The notes: generated by a model not told the origin, from the letters alone. Shown: positions 48,882 to 58,231, counted from the stretch's first letter. The stretch: DNA of 64,000 nucleotides from Mesorhizobium wenxiniae (GCF_002284535.1 NZ_NPKH01000028.1:62001-126000); one strand, 5' to 3'. A program made the numbers and translations.

Positions 48882-49066
48882 CGCCGTCTACTGCCCTTAC
48901 AGGGCCTTCTCGGTCAATCCCTGCCGCGTGCACTCGAAGTTGGCGGATGCACAAATCGTCGAATGCGCTCCACCCTGCCACATCACAGTGGGTGTGAGCG
49001 GAGGCCGCAACCGCTTCGGACGCTTCGCCGCAGGTCCGTGCGCAGGCCTGTCGAGCAGGTCGTCCA

Positions 49067-49960
49067 TCATCCAATCAGGATCGGGCGGACCATGTCCAGC
49101 TTTTCGACGACGAAATCGAAAAATGCGCGGATGCGTGGAGTTTGCCGAAGCTCTGGGTGGGTCAGCAGATACCAACCCCTTGTCAGTTCCGGCACTGGCG
49201 GCAGGATCCGGACCAGATCGTCGTCCATATCGGCGATCGTTGTCGGCAGCGGCGCAATGCCGATCCCCGATTTGACGGCATGCAGGACACCCAGCACGCT
49301 GTTGTTGCGCGCGGCGATATTGGCGCCTGGCGCTATCGCCGCGAGCCACTTTGCCGCTCGGTGATTGATCAGCATGCCGTCAAAACCGACGATTGCATGA
49401 CGCCCAACATCCTCGATACGTTGCGGAGCGCCGTGTTGCTGGACATAGGAGCGGCTGCCATAGACGGCCCAGATGGAGTCGGCGATCTTCCGGCCAATCA
49501 GGGTTTCGTCAGCGGGCTCACCGGATCTGAGCGCGATGTCGGCCTCCCCCTTGGACAGATCGAGATAGCGGTCGCTCATCACAAATTCGATGCGCAATGC
49601 CGGGTAGCGCGCATGAAACATGTCGAGCAGCGTCGAACCGACAATGCGTGAAACGAGTGGTTCCGGAACGGTCAGCCGAATGGTTCCAGCCAGGTCGCTG
49701 CGATAGGCGACGATCCGGCGTTCGAGTGCCATCACGGACGTCTCGATGGCCTCGGCCGCCGGAAGCAGCGCCTCGCCGAACTCCGTCAACCGGTAACCGG
49801 CGGGGTAGCGCAACATGAGCGGGCCGCCGATGCGCCGCTCAAGCTCGGCGATGCGCCGATGGACCGTCGACTGATTCACGCCGAGCGCCCTTGAGGCGGC
49901 AAGTGTGCTGCCATGGCGCGCGACGGCCAGGAAATAGCGAAGGTCGCTCCAGTCGAACAT
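49067..49960 (-). CDS. LysR-family transcriptional regulator
   Basis: A 297-residue LysR protein. The winged helix is at residues 1-60: WSDLRYFLAVARHGSTLAAS and VNQSTVHRRIAELERRIGGP. The ligand domain follows (about 90-290). The 100-base region to the divergent cupin gene (50061) would carry the operator. In the conserved neighbourhood this pair lies between rarA and crcB, and is probably a local insertion. The stop is at 49067. An upstream alternative start near 49984 adds 8 residues. Confidence 0.9.
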   Translation of the reverse strand: MFDWSDLRYFLAVARHGSTLAASRALGVNQSTVHRRIAELERRIGGPLMLRYPAGYRLTEFGEALLPAAEAIETSVMALERRIVAYRSDLAGTIRLTVPEPLVSRIVGSTLLDMFHARYPALRIEFVMSDRYLDLSKGEADIALRSGEPADETLIGRKIADSIWAVYGSRSYVQQHGAPQRIEDVGRHAIVGFDGMLINHRAAKWLAAIAPGANIAARNNSVLGVLHAVKSGIGIAPLPTTIADMDDDLVRILPPVPELTRGWYLLTHPELRQTPRIRAFFDFVVEKLDMVRPILIG

Positions 49961-50060
49961 CGCCGATGTTATGCATCCTTGCATGCTCGCTCCGCAACCT
50001 TGCTGCTGCCGCCCGCACAGCACCGGTACTAAGCTCAGCCTAGTGAAATGGAGAACGGCG

Positions 50061-50471
50061 ATGCACAAGACGGCGGAAGTCGGTTCGGCGATCTCCGGCC
50101 TCACGGTCGGCGTCACCATCTCGGCGCGGGAAACGGGCGCCGCCAAATTGCAGGTGCTGCACCGGGAAGCAACCGCAGCAATGCCCAAAACGTCCGACCA
50201 GGAAATACGCGTGCTTCTGGCCACGCTCGAACCCGGCGATTGCACACCCTGTCATTCGCATCGCTTTCCGGTAACGGTCTACATGCTGGAGGGCACTTTC
50301 ACTCTGGAACTGGACGGGCGTGAAGCGGTCACGGTGAAATCCGGAGAGATTTTTGTCGAACCGCCGCTGGTCAAAATGACCGGACGGAACCTGGACGCGC
50401 GGCAGACGGCGCGCATGGTTCTGTTCTATGTCAGTGATCCAAACATGCCGTTTGCCGATCCGACCGAATGA
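50061..50471 (+). CDS. Cupin-domain protein
   Basis: A 136-residue single cupin: TPCHSHRFPVTVYMLEGTFT (motif 1, with His ligands), LELDG, SGEIFVEPPLVKMTGRNLDA (motif 2). The N-terminal part has an unusual Met/Thr/Ser mix. Ligand and enzyme activity are unknown. Divergent from LysR, the likely regulator. A GGAG site 8 bases upstream supports the 50061 start. It ends 8 bases from the convergent rarA stop. Confidence 0.85.
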   Translation: MHKTAEVGSAISGLTVGVTISARETGAAKLQVLHREATAAMPKTSDQEIRVLLATLEPGDCTPCHSHRFPVTVYMLEGTFTLELDGREAVTVKSGEIFVEPPLVKMTGRNLDARQTARMVLFYVSDPNMPFADPTE

Positions 50472-50478
50472 AGCGAGC

Positions 50479-51789
50479 TTATTTGTTCCGCTCACCGCGC
50501 AGCTTCGCCCAATAGTCGAGCCGTTTCCTGATATCACGCTCGAAACCGCGCTCCGGAGGATCATAGAATGTGCGGCGGCCCATCTTTTCCGGAAAATAAT
50601 CCTGTCCGGAAAAAGCGTCAGGCTCGTCGTGGTCGTAACGGTAGCCGGCGCCGTAATCTTCTTCTTTCATCAGCTTGGTCGGCGCGTTGAGGATGTGTTT
50701 GGGCGGCAGCAGCGAGCCAAACTCCTTCGCCGCCTGAGTGGCGGCCTTGAAGGCGGTGTAGACCGCGTTGGATTTGGGCGCGCTGGCGAGATAGACGGTG
50801 GCCTCGGCGAAGGCGAGCTCGCCCTCTGGCGAGCCCAGGTAGTCGTAGGCATCCTTGGCGGCATTGGCGATGACCAGCGCCTGCGGGTCTGCCAGTCCGA
50901 TATCCTCCATCGCCATGCGCACCAGCCGGCGGCCGAGATAGAGCGGATCCTCGCCGGCGTCGAACATGCGGGCGAGATAATAGAGGGCGGCGTCCGGGTC
51001 GGAGCCGCGCACCGATTTATGCAGCGCCGATATCAGATTGTAGTGGCCGTCCTGGCCCTTATCGTAGATCGGCGCCCGGCGCTGGACGATGCGCTGCAGG
51101 CCCTCGGCGCCGAACACCTCGCCTGACTTGGCGGCGCGCCAGACCTCTTCGGCCAGCGTCAGCGCCGCGCGGCCATCGCCATCGCTCATGCGGATGAGCA
51201 TCGCCCTCGCCTCATCGTCGAGCGGCAGCGCCCTGCCCTCGGTCTCCTCGGCACGCACCAGCAGTTTTGCGATGCTGTCCTCACCGAGCGAATGGAAGAC
51301 CAGCACGCGCGCGCGGGATAGAAGCGCCGCGTTCAGCTCGAACGACGGGTTCTCCGTGGTGGCGCCAACCAGCACGACTGTGCCGTCTTCCATCACAGGC
51401 AGAAAACTGTCCTGCTGGGCCCGGTTGAAGCGATGAATCTCGTCGACGAAGAGCAGCGTCTGACGGCCGCTGGTGCGGCGCAGCTTTGCCGCCTCGAATA
51501 CTTTCTTTAGGTCGGCGACACCGGAAAACACCGCCGATATCTGTTGGAAGGCAAGGCTGGTTTCGCCGGCAAGCAGCCGCGCGACCGTGGTCTTGCCCGT
51601 CCCGGGCGGTCCCCAGAAGATCATCGAGCCGATGGAGCCCGAGCCGATCAGCCGCGTCAGTGCGCCGTCAGGCCCGGTCAGATGCTCCTGGCCAACGACC
51701 TCGCCGAGGTTCTTCGGGCGCAGTCGGTCGGCCAGCGGCCTGCCGGGCGGCGCCTTTTCCGGTTCATCGACACTGAACAGATCGGCCAT
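50479..51789 (-). CDS. rarA: Replication-associated recombination protein RarA (MgsA)
   Basis: A 436-residue AAA+ ATPase of the RarA/WHIP/MGS1 family acting at stalled forks. Walker A is WGPPGTGKTTVARLLA (about residue 60), Walker B LFVDEIHRFNRAQQD, sensor 1 VGATTENPSFELNAALLSRA; the C-terminal helical tetramerisation domain contains GSDPDAALYYLARMFDAGED and PPKHILNAPTKLMKE. Downstream of a Deg protease (51 bases), same strand. Confidence 0.96.
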   Translation of the reverse strand: MADLFSVDEPEKAPPGRPLADRLRPKNLGEVVGQEHLTGPDGALTRLIGSGSIGSMIFWGPPGTGKTTVARLLAGETSLAFQQISAVFSGVADLKKVFEAAKLRRTSGRQTLLFVDEIHRFNRAQQDSFLPVMEDGTVVLVGATTENPSFELNAALLSRARVLVFHSLGEDSIAKLLVRAEETEGRALPLDDEARAMLIRMSDGDGRAALTLAEEVWRAAKSGEVFGAEGLQRIVQRRAPIYDKGQDGHYNLISALHKSVRGSDPDAALYYLARMFDAGEDPLYLGRRLVRMAMEDIGLADPQALVIANAAKDAYDYLGSPEGELAFAEATVYLASAPKSNAVYTAFKAATQAAKEFGSLLPPKHILNAPTKLMKEEDYGAGYRYDHDEPDAFSGQDYFPEKMGRRTFYDPPERGFERDIRKRLDYWAKLRGERNK

Positions 51790-51840
51790 GCACTTCTTTT
51801 CGTTGGAGCGCGATCTCGTCCGAAGGATCGAGGCTCGGGC

Positions 51841-53328
51841 TCAGTAACGCAACACCTGGCGCAGTATCTGCCCGCCGCGCTCGACGGTAAAGCGCCACCA
51901 GCGCGTCTCTTCCATGGCTGCCTGTTCCAGGGTCGCGGCGCTATCGATGGTTAAGCCATTGACCTCGCGAACGATGTCGCCCGGCTGGAAGCCGAAACCG
52001 GCTGCAGGCGAACCGCGATTGATGTCGACCACGGTAACACCCTTGACATCTGTGCGCATGCCGAGCCGCTGCGCGAGCCGAGGCGACAGGTCCGCAACCT
52101 TGGCGCCGGAAAACGGGCTGCGACCGCGCAGTGTCACTTCCGCGAGTTTTGCACCTTCCGGCGCGCGCTGCAGCGCAATCTCCATCGTCGCTTGCTGGCC
52201 TTTGCTGAGGACGCCGAAGCTGGCATTGGTGCCGATCGACAGCGTCGCCATCCGGTAATCCAGCGCCTCGATACTCTCGACCGGCGTGCCGTTGAGCGAC
52301 AGCACGACATCGCCGGGCTTGAGCCCCGCCGTGGCCGCCGGCCCTGTTTCTTCGACGGTCGAAACCAGCGCCCCGGTCGGGGTCTCCAGACCAAGCGATT
52401 CGGCGATCTGCGGCGTCACGCGCTCGAATTCGGCGCCGATATAGGGCCGCTCGAAGAAGTCGCGCCCGGCCTTGGCCGCATCGGCAAACGCGCGAACCAT
52501 GTTGGAGGGAATAGCAAAGCCGATGCCGATCGAGCCGCCGCTGCGGCTGTAGATCGCCGTGTTTATGCCGACCAGTTGGCCACCCATGTTGATCAGCGCA
52601 CCGCCGGAATTGCCCGGATTGATCGCGGCGTCGGTCTGGATGAAGAAACTGGAATCGGAAACGCCGATGTGGCTGCGGGCAAGCGCCGAAACGATGCCGC
52701 TGGTCGTGGTCTGGCCGACACCGAAAGGGTTGCCGATGGCCAACAACAGGTCGCCAACCTCGAGCGCGTCGGAATCGCCGATGGCGACGACCGGAAATGG
52801 CTTGTCGGAGAAGATCTTGAGCACGGCGAGGTCAAGCGTCTCGTCCTTGAGCAGCACCTTGCTGTCGAATTCACGCCCGTCCGCGGTGGCGACCTTGACC
52901 TGATCGGCGTCCTTGATGAGGTGGAAATTGGTGACCACTATGCCTGTCGGATCGACCAGCACGCCGGAGCCGAGCGAGGACTGCGCACGCGGCTGCGAAC
53001 GGCCGAAGAACTCTTCGAAGAAAGGATCGCCGTCGAAGGGCGACCTCAACTTGGCCGTTTGCGAAGCATAAACATTGACCACGGCCGGCGCCGTCTGCTT
53101 GACCAGCGGCGCGAAGGACAGTTGCACCTCCTCGCGGCCGAACGGCACGCGCTTGTCTGGACCGGAGGTGGCATTTTCGCCTTCGGCGCCGCGCAGCATG
53201 TCGGTCAGCACATCGGACAGACCTGGATCGGCCTTGGTGTCCTGAGCCAGCGCCTGCCTGGCCGCCGGCACGACTGCCAGCGCCATCAAGGCGCAGAGTA
53301 GAACAAGAGACAGCCGTTTTACGCGCAT
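51841..53328 (-). CDS. Deg/HtrA-family periplasmic serine protease
   Basis: A 495-residue periplasmic quality-control protease. Signal peptide MRVKRLSLVLLCALMALAVV ending about residue 29. Catalytic triad His136 (TNFHLIKD), Asp166 (DLAVLKI) and Ser241 (NPGNSGGALINM). PDZ1 begins YIGAEFERVTPQIAESLGLE and PDZ2 contains AKVADLSPRLAQRLGM and GVTVVDINRGSPAAGFGFQPGD. The order rplQ - protease - rarA is the usual rhizobial one. I chose 53328 over 53373 because the signal peptide begins there. DegP/DegQ subtype is not decided, so I leave the symbol blank. Confidence 0.93.
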   Translation of the reverse strand: MRVKRLSLVLLCALMALAVVPAARQALAQDTKADPGLSDVLTDMLRGAEGENATSGPDKRVPFGREEVQLSFAPLVKQTAPAVVNVYASQTAKLRSPFDGDPFFEEFFGRSQPRAQSSLGSGVLVDPTGIVVTNFHLIKDADQVKVATADGREFDSKVLLKDETLDLAVLKIFSDKPFPVVAIGDSDALEVGDLLLAIGNPFGVGQTTTSGIVSALARSHIGVSDSSFFIQTDAAINPGNSGGALINMGGQLVGINTAIYSRSGGSIGIGFAIPSNMVRAFADAAKAGRDFFERPYIGAEFERVTPQIAESLGLETPTGALVSTVEETGPAATAGLKPGDVVLSLNGTPVESIEALDYRMATLSIGTNASFGVLSKGQQATMEIALQRAPEGAKLAEVTLRGRSPFSGAKVADLSPRLAQRLGMRTDVKGVTVVDINRGSPAAGFGFQPGDIVREVNGLTIDSAATLEQAAMEETRWWRFTVERGGQILRQVLRY

Positions 53329-53472
53329 TCCGAATCCTCCGGGTCGGGCGCCATTGTCCCGACGATTGTGCAAAATGAAAGGCTAAGGCAATGAAATCGA
53401 ATTATTTTGAGCGATAAGGTCTGAGCTGAGCCAAGAAATGGTCGCAAATCTTCCCTGCCGCATTCCGGAATA

Positions 53473-53497
53473 CAAAAAGGGGCCCGCAGGCCCCTTT
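53473..53497 (-). terminator. Terminator of the ribosomal operon after rplQ
   Basis: 9-bp stem AAAGGGGCC/GGCCCCTTT on the minus strand (53476-53484 with 53489-53497) and a 4-base loop, then TTT. It lies 24 bases past the rplQ stop. Confidence 0.88.
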
Positions 53498-53520
53498 GAA
53501 CTCTTTACCCAAACCGAAGC

Positions 53521-53952
53521 TTATGCGGCTGCGGCTTCCTCGTCGGTGCCTTCTGCCTCGATGCGGGCACGGTCGCCGGCGCCCTTGGCCGAGGTGTCGC
53601 GATCGACGAACTCGATGACTGCCATGGCGGCATTGTCACCGTGGCGGAAGCCCGCCTTCATGATGCGCAGATAGCCGCCATTGCGGGTGGCGTAGCGCGG
53701 CGCGATCGTGTCGAACAGGCGCTTGACGACACCTTCATTGCCGATCTGGGCAATCACCTGACGGCGGGCATGCAGATCGCCGCGCTTGCCGAGCGTCACC
53801 AGCTTTTCGACGATCGGACGCAGATCCTTCGCCTTCGGCAATGTGGTGAGGATCTGCTCATGCTCGATGAGCGATACGGCAAGGTTGGCAAACATCGACT
53901 TGCGATGGCTTATGCTGCGGGCGAACCGGCGACCTTTAAATCCGTGGCGCAT
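53521..53952 (-). CDS. rplQ: 50S ribosomal protein L17
   Basis: L17, 143 residues, placed at the peptide exit tunnel rim. It starts MRHGFKGRRFARSISHRKSM and has NLAVSLIEHEQILTTLPKAK. The C-terminal 25 residues are Ala/Glu-rich, longer than in E. coli (127), as in rhizobia. It is the last gene of the alpha part of the operon, with a family A repeat between it and rpoA. Confidence 0.97.
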   Translation of the reverse strand: MRHGFKGRRFARSISHRKSMFANLAVSLIEHEQILTTLPKAKDLRPIVEKLVTLGKRGDLHARRQVIAQIGNEGVVKRLFDTIAPRYATRNGGYLRIMKAGFRHGDNAAMAVIEFVDRDTSAKGAGDRARIEAEGTDEEAAAA

Positions 53953-54004
53953 GGCTCTTCTCCTTCATTCCGGGTTCAAGAGGCCACAGCCTCAGTTGGT
54001 TAGC

Positions 54005-54070
54005 CGCATGATCTTGTCCGAAAAGTCTGCAACTTTTTGCTGCGCTGACCTTCGGTTCGGGACCATGCTT
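54005..54070. repeat. Intergenic palindrome, family A (copy 3)
   Basis: Contains CGCATGATCTTGTCCGAAAA, CTGCAACTTTTTGCTGCG and TTCGGGACCATGCTTA. Almost the whole length repeats at 59794-59860. Its right end overlaps the rpoA stop codon (54069-54071). Confidence 0.85.
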
Positions 54071-55079
54071 AGTATTGATCTTCGTAACGCTTGGCGAGGT
54101 CTTCGATGTTTTCCGGCGGCCAATCCGGCACTTCCATGCCGAGGTGCAGGCCCATAGCCGCCAGGACTTCCTTGATCTCGTTCAGCGACTTGCGGCCGAA
54201 GTTCGGGGTGCGCAGCATCTCGGCTTCGGTCTTCTGGATCAGGTCGCCGATATAGACGATGTTGTCGTTCTTCAAGCAGTTGGCCGAACGCACCGAAAGC
54301 TCCAGCTCGTCGACCTTCTTGAGCAGCGCCGGGTTGAAGGCAAGCTCGGTCACCTGCTCGGCGGCGACTTCCTTCTGCGGCTCGTCGAAATTGACGAACA
54401 GACCAAGCTGGTCCTGCAGGATGCGGGCAGCGAAAGCCACCGCGTCCTCGCCCGAGATCGAACCGTCGGTGTCGATCGTCATGGTCAGCTTGTCATAGTC
54501 GAGAACCTGGCCCTCACGGGTGTTCTCGACCTTGTAGGAGACCTTTTTGACCGGCGAGTAGAGGCTGTCGACCGGGATGAGACCGATCGGCGCGTCTTCA
54601 GCACGATTACGGTCGGCCGGAACGTAGCCCTTGCCGGTATCGACGGTGAACTCCATGCGGATTTCAGCGCCCTCGTCCAGCGTACAGATGACGTGGTCGG
54701 GATTGAGGATCTCGACGTCGCCGACCGTCTGGATGTCGCCGGCGAGAACAGCGCCCGGTCCCTGCTTGCGCACGACCATGCGCTTGGGGCCGTCACCTTC
54801 CATGCGGATGGCGATTTCCTTGATGTTCAAGACGATATCGGTCACGTCCTCGCGCACGCCGGCGATGGACGAGAATTCATGCAAAACCCCGTCGATCTGC
54901 ACGGCAGTTACTGCTGCGCCACGCAGCGAAGACAGAAGCACGCGACGTAGCGCATTGCCGAGGGTCAGACCAAAGCCGCGCTCGAGCGGCTCGGCGACCA
55001 GCGTGGTCAGCGTCTTCTTCTTCGACGAAAACTCGATCTTGTTCGGCTTGATCAGTTCCTGCCAATTTTTCTGGATCAT
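54069..55079 (-). CDS. rpoA: RNA polymerase alpha subunit
   Basis: A 336-residue alpha subunit. The N-terminal assembly domain (about 1-235) has GFGLTLGNALRRVLLSSLRG; the C-terminal DNA-binding domain (about 255-320) has LELSVRSANCLKNDNIVYIG and TPNFGRKSLNEIKEVL. I started at MIQKNWQELIKPNKIE (55079). The stop TAA is made by the end of a family A repeat. Position between rpsK and rplQ is standard. Confidence 0.98.
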   Translation of the reverse strand: MIQKNWQELIKPNKIEFSSKKKTLTTLVAEPLERGFGLTLGNALRRVLLSSLRGAAVTAVQIDGVLHEFSSIAGVREDVTDIVLNIKEIAIRMEGDGPKRMVVRKQGPGAVLAGDIQTVGDVEILNPDHVICTLDEGAEIRMEFTVDTGKGYVPADRNRAEDAPIGLIPVDSLYSPVKKVSYKVENTREGQVLDYDKLTMTIDTDGSISGEDAVAFAARILQDQLGLFVNFDEPQKEVAAEQVTELAFNPALLKKVDELELSVRSANCLKNDNIVYIGDLIQKTEAEMLRTPNFGRKSLNEIKEVLAAMGLHLGMEVPDWPPENIEDLAKRYEDQY

Positions 55080-55179
55080 GATGCTTTCCTTCCGTTGACC
55101 CGCCACCATCCAATCGTGGCGGGCGACCTGGAATGCCGTGGAGGAACGCTACTCGCGTTCGCGCGGCGTTCGGTAATTC

Positions 55180-55569
55180 TTAGACGCGGCGCTTCTTGCG
55201 CGGGCGGCAGCCATTGTGCGGGATCGGCGTCACATCACGGATCGAGGTGATGGTAAATCCGGCTGCCTGCAGCGCGCGCAGCGCGGATTCACGACCGGAG
55301 CCGGGCCCACAGACTTCGACCTCGAGCATGCGCATGCCGTGTTCCTGGGCCTTCTTGGCAACGTCCTCGGCAGCCATCTGGGCAGCGAACGGGGTCGACT
55401 TGCGAGACCCCTTGAAGCCCTGGGCTCCCGCCGACGACCAGGCAATCGAATTGCCCTGCGCGTCGGTGATGGTGATCATCGTGTTGTTGAAGGTCGAGTT
55501 GACGTGGGCAACGCCCGACGAAATATTCTTGCGTTCGCGACGGCGAACACGTGTGGCTTCCTTGGCCAT
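55180..55569 (-). CDS. rpsK: 30S ribosomal protein S11
   Basis: S11, 129 residues, binding 16S rRNA at the platform. Motifs: GVAHVNSTFNNTMITITDAQ, the GAQGFKGSRKSTPFAAQMAA middle and the C-terminal DVTPIPHNGCRPRKKRRV. Encoded between rpsM and rpoA. A long AGTAGGG-type hairpin lies in its upstream gap. Confidence 0.98.
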   Translation of the reverse strand: MAKEATRVRRRERKNISSGVAHVNSTFNNTMITITDAQGNSIAWSSAGAQGFKGSRKSTPFAAQMAAEDVAKKAQEHGMRMLEVEVCGPGSGRESALRALQAAGFTITSIRDVTPIPHNGCRPRKKRRV

Positions 55570-55624
55570 GATGGTCCTTTCAGTTGATCTCTACACCGCC
55601 GTAATGCCAGCGGCTCCACCTTCG

Positions 55625-55713
55625 TAAGGGAGTAGGGAATAGGGCAGTAAGACAGTAGGGAAACGCGCGGCTGTTCCCTACTGCCTTACTCCCCTACTCC
55701 CTTATTCCCCTAA
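55625..55713. repeat. Long AGTAGGG-rich inverted repeat between rpsM and rpsK
   Basis: Left arm TAAGGGAGTAGGGAATAGGG and GCAGTAAGACAGTAGGGAA; right arm TTCCCTACTGCCTTACTCCC and CTACTCCCTTATTCCCC, with a loop of about 11 bases. It would make an imperfect hairpin of about 35-40 bp directly after the rpsM stop, in the middle of the operon. No T run, so it is not a simple terminator. Confidence 0.8.
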
Positions 55714-55714
55714 A

Positions 55715-56083
55715 TTACTTCTTTTTGCCGGCGATCGACTTGGCCGGGCCCTTGCGGGTGCGCGCATTGGTATGCGTGCGCTGGCCGCGAACCGGCAGCG
55801 AGCGGCGATGGCGCAGGCCGCGATAGCAGCCGAGGTCCATGAGCCGCTTGATGTTCATCGACACTTCGCGGCGCAGATCGCCCTCGACCTGATAGTCGCG
55901 GTCGATCGTCTCGCGGATCTGCAGCACTTCCGCGTCGGTCAGCTGGTTGACGCGGCGCTCGGCCGGGATGCCGACCTTGTCGACGATCTCCTGGGCGAAG
56001 TTCTTGCCAATGCCGTGAATGTACTGAAGCGCAATGACAACGCGCTTGTTGGTCGGAATGTTGACGCCGGCTATACGAGCCAT
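55715..56083 (-). CDS. rpsM: 30S ribosomal protein S13
   Basis: S13, 122 residues, in the 30S head and contacting P-site tRNA. MARIAGVNIPTNKRVVIALQ, GIGKNFAQEIVDKVGIP, GLRHRRSLPVRGQRTHTNAR and TRKGPAKSIAGKKK are conserved. I started at 56083 (family start); the frame runs on upstream to 56215 without match. It directly follows adk, as in alphaproteobacteria lacking infA/rpmJ here. Confidence 0.98.
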   Translation of the reverse strand: MARIAGVNIPTNKRVVIALQYIHGIGKNFAQEIVDKVGIPAERRVNQLTDAEVLQIRETIDRDYQVEGDLRREVSMNIKRLMDLGCYRGLRHRRSLPVRGQRTHTNARTRKGPAKSIAGKKK

Positions 56084-56282
56084 GTTCTTCTCTTCTCCAT
56101 GTGGGCCGGACAAGCCGGCGCTATCAAAGTTGCCCCGCGTCCGGTGGAGGCCGGCCCATGCGGGAGTTTCCAGTTCAAAGCGGTTGCCTTGCCCTTGCGG
56201 GCAAGCAAGCCTCATGCCTGATAGGAAGACGGGCCGCCATACCCCAGCGGACTGCTCCAGTCAAGCGTAATCGTTCGATTCT

Positions 56283-56894
56283 CTAGCTGGCCGCCTGGCC
56301 AACCTGCTGGGTCGCAGCCGTGAGCACCACTTCGATCTGTCGCGTCACCGCATCGATCTCGGCCATGCCGTCGACACCTCTCAGCTTGCCCTTGGCATAG
56401 TAGTAGCCGATCAGCGGCGACGTTTTCTTGTAGTACTCCTTCAGGCGCTCTTCGAACACTGCCGGATTGTCGTCCTTGCGCACAGGCAGACCCGCGGCCT
56501 TGGCCTCTTCGACGCGCTTGCCGATTCGACCAACCAGTGCCTTGTCGTCGACGACAAGTTCGATGACGGCGTCGAGCGTGAGGCCGCGATCCGAGAGCAT
56601 CGATTCAACCGCGTCCGCTTGCACCAAGGTTCGCGGGTATCCGTCAAGGATGAAACCCTTTGCGCAATCGGCCTGATCGATACGCTCTGCCACGATGGCG
56701 TTGACGATGGCGTCGGAAACCAGTTCGCCAGCGTCCATCACCGCCTTGGCGCGCTTGCCGACTTCGGTACCGGCCTGGACAGCGGCGCGCAGCATATCGC
56801 CCGTGGAGAGTTGGGGTATGCCGTATTTTTCTACCAGTCTTTGTGCTTGCGTCCCCTTGCCCGCCCCTGGCGGTCCAAGCAATATCAACCTCAT
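56283..56894 (-). CDS. adk: Adenylate kinase
   Basis: A 203-residue nucleoside monophosphate kinase (ATP + AMP to 2 ADP). P-loop GPPGAGKGTQAQRL (7-20), AMP site QLSTGDMLRAAV, and GFILDGYPRT. The LID domain is the short form, without the Cys4 zinc finger. Its ATG overlaps the secY stop by 4 bases, so translation is coupled. Confidence 0.97.
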   Translation of the reverse strand: MRLILLGPPGAGKGTQAQRLVEKYGIPQLSTGDMLRAAVQAGTEVGKRAKAVMDAGELVSDAIVNAIVAERIDQADCAKGFILDGYPRTLVQADAVESMLSDRGLTLDAVIELVVDDKALVGRIGKRVEEAKAAGLPVRKDDNPAVFEERLKEYYKKTSPLIGYYYAKGKLRGVDGMAEIDAVTRQIEVVLTAATQQVGQAAS

Positions 56895-58231
56895 CTGGCC
56901 TTTTTCCCCCCGCGCAGCTTCGACTTCTTGATCAGGCCCTCATACTGGTGCGCGATCAGGTGACCCTGAATCTGCGCCACCGTATCGAGCGTTACACTGA
57001 CCACGATCAGAAGCGATGTGCCACCGAGGTAGAATGGTACGCCAGTCGCTGAAATCAGGAACTCGGGCAGCAGACACACCAGCACCAGATAGATGGCGCC
57101 GACGACGGTGATGCGGGTGAGAACATAGTCGATGTAATCGGCGGTGCGCTCGCCCGGACGGTAGCCCGGAATGAAACCCGAATGCTTCTTGAGCTGGTCG
57201 GCGGTGTCCTTCGGGTTGAAGACGATCGCCGTATAGAAGAAGGCGAAAAACACGATCATCGCCGCATAGAACGCCATGTAGAGCGGCTGGCCATGGCCGA
57301 GTGCCGCCAGGACGGTGCTGGCCCAGGCTGGCATGTTGGTCGTCTGCGAGAAACCGGCGACCGTCGCCGGCAGCAACAGCAGCGAAGACGCGAAGATCGG
57401 CGGAATGACGCCGGCCGTGTTGAGCTTGAGCGGCAGGTGCGAGGTGTCACCCTGGAACATGCGGTTGCCGACCTGGCGCTTCGGATACTGGATCAGCAAG
57501 CGCCGCTGGGCGCGCTCGAAGAACACGATCAGCGCGATAACGACGACGGCAAGAACGATTATCGCCAGGATCAGACCGGTCGACAGCGCGCCGGTGCGGC
57601 CAAGTTCCAGCGTACCGGAGATGGCTTGCGGCAGGCCGGCGACGATACCGGAAAAGATGATCAGCGAAATGCCGTTGCCGATGCCGCGGGCGGTGATCTG
57701 CTCGCCGAGCCACATCAGGAACATGGTGCCGCCGACCAGCGTGATGACGGTCGAGATGCGGAAGAACATGCCGGGATCGCTGACGATGCCGTTGCCGCCT
57801 TCCAGCCCGACCGCAATGCCGTAAGCCTGGACCAGGGCCAAAAGCACGGTGCCGTAGCGCGTATACTGGTTGATGACCTTGCGGCCCTGTTCGCCTTCCT
57901 TCTTCAACGCCTCCAGAGTCGGGATGACGGAGGTCATCAGCTGCATGATGATGGAAGCAGAGATATAGGGCATGATGCCGAGGGCAAAGATCGCCATGCG
58001 CTCGACGGCGCCGCCGGCGAACATGTTGAACATGCCAAGCACGCCCTTGCTCTGCGACGAGAAGGCCTGGGCGAAAGCGTCGGGATTGATGCCAGGCAGC
58101 GGGATATAGGTGCCGAGGCGGTAGACGAGCAGCGCGCCGATGGTGAACCAGATGCGCTTCTTCAGATCCTCGGCCTTGGCGAAGGCCGAGAAATTCAGAT
58201 TCGAGGCTAGTTGTTCAGCAGCCGAAGCCAT
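56891..58231 (-). CDS. secY: Preprotein translocase subunit SecY
   Basis: A 446-residue, ten-helix inner-membrane channel of the Sec translocon. Signature 1 GTYIPLPGINPDAF, signature 2 ALGIMPYISASIIMQLMTSV and the plug/lateral gate helices are intact, and the C-terminal loops contain FNPKDTADQLKKHSGFIPGY. Upstream, rplO; downstream, adk with a 4-base overlap. Confidence 0.98.
   Translation of the reverse strand: MASAAEQLASNLNFSAFAKAEDLKKRIWFTIGALLVYRLGTYIPLPGINPDAFAQAFSSQSKGVLGMFNMFAGGAVERMAIFALGIMPYISASIIMQLMTSVIPTLEALKKEGEQGRKVINQYTRYGTVLLALVQAYGIAVGLEGGNGIVSDPGMFFRISTVITLVGGTMFLMWLGEQITARGIGNGISLIIFSGIVAGLPQAISGTLELGRTGALSTGLILAIIVLAVVVIALIVFFERAQRRLLIQYPKRQVGNRMFQGDTSHLPLKLNTAGVIPPIFASSLLLLPATVAGFSQTTNMPAWASTVLAALGHGQPLYMAFYAAMIVFFAFFYTAIVFNPKDTADQLKKHSGFIPGYRPGERTADYIDYVLTRITVVGAIYLVLVCLLPEFLISATGVPFYLGGTSLLIVVSVTLDTVAQIQGHLIAHQYEGLIKKSKLRGGKKAR

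Noticed and set aside
48882..49000. Possible fluoride riboswitch before crcB
   Set aside because: The conserved GGCGATGG-type core and paired arms of that riboswitch are not present in the leader.
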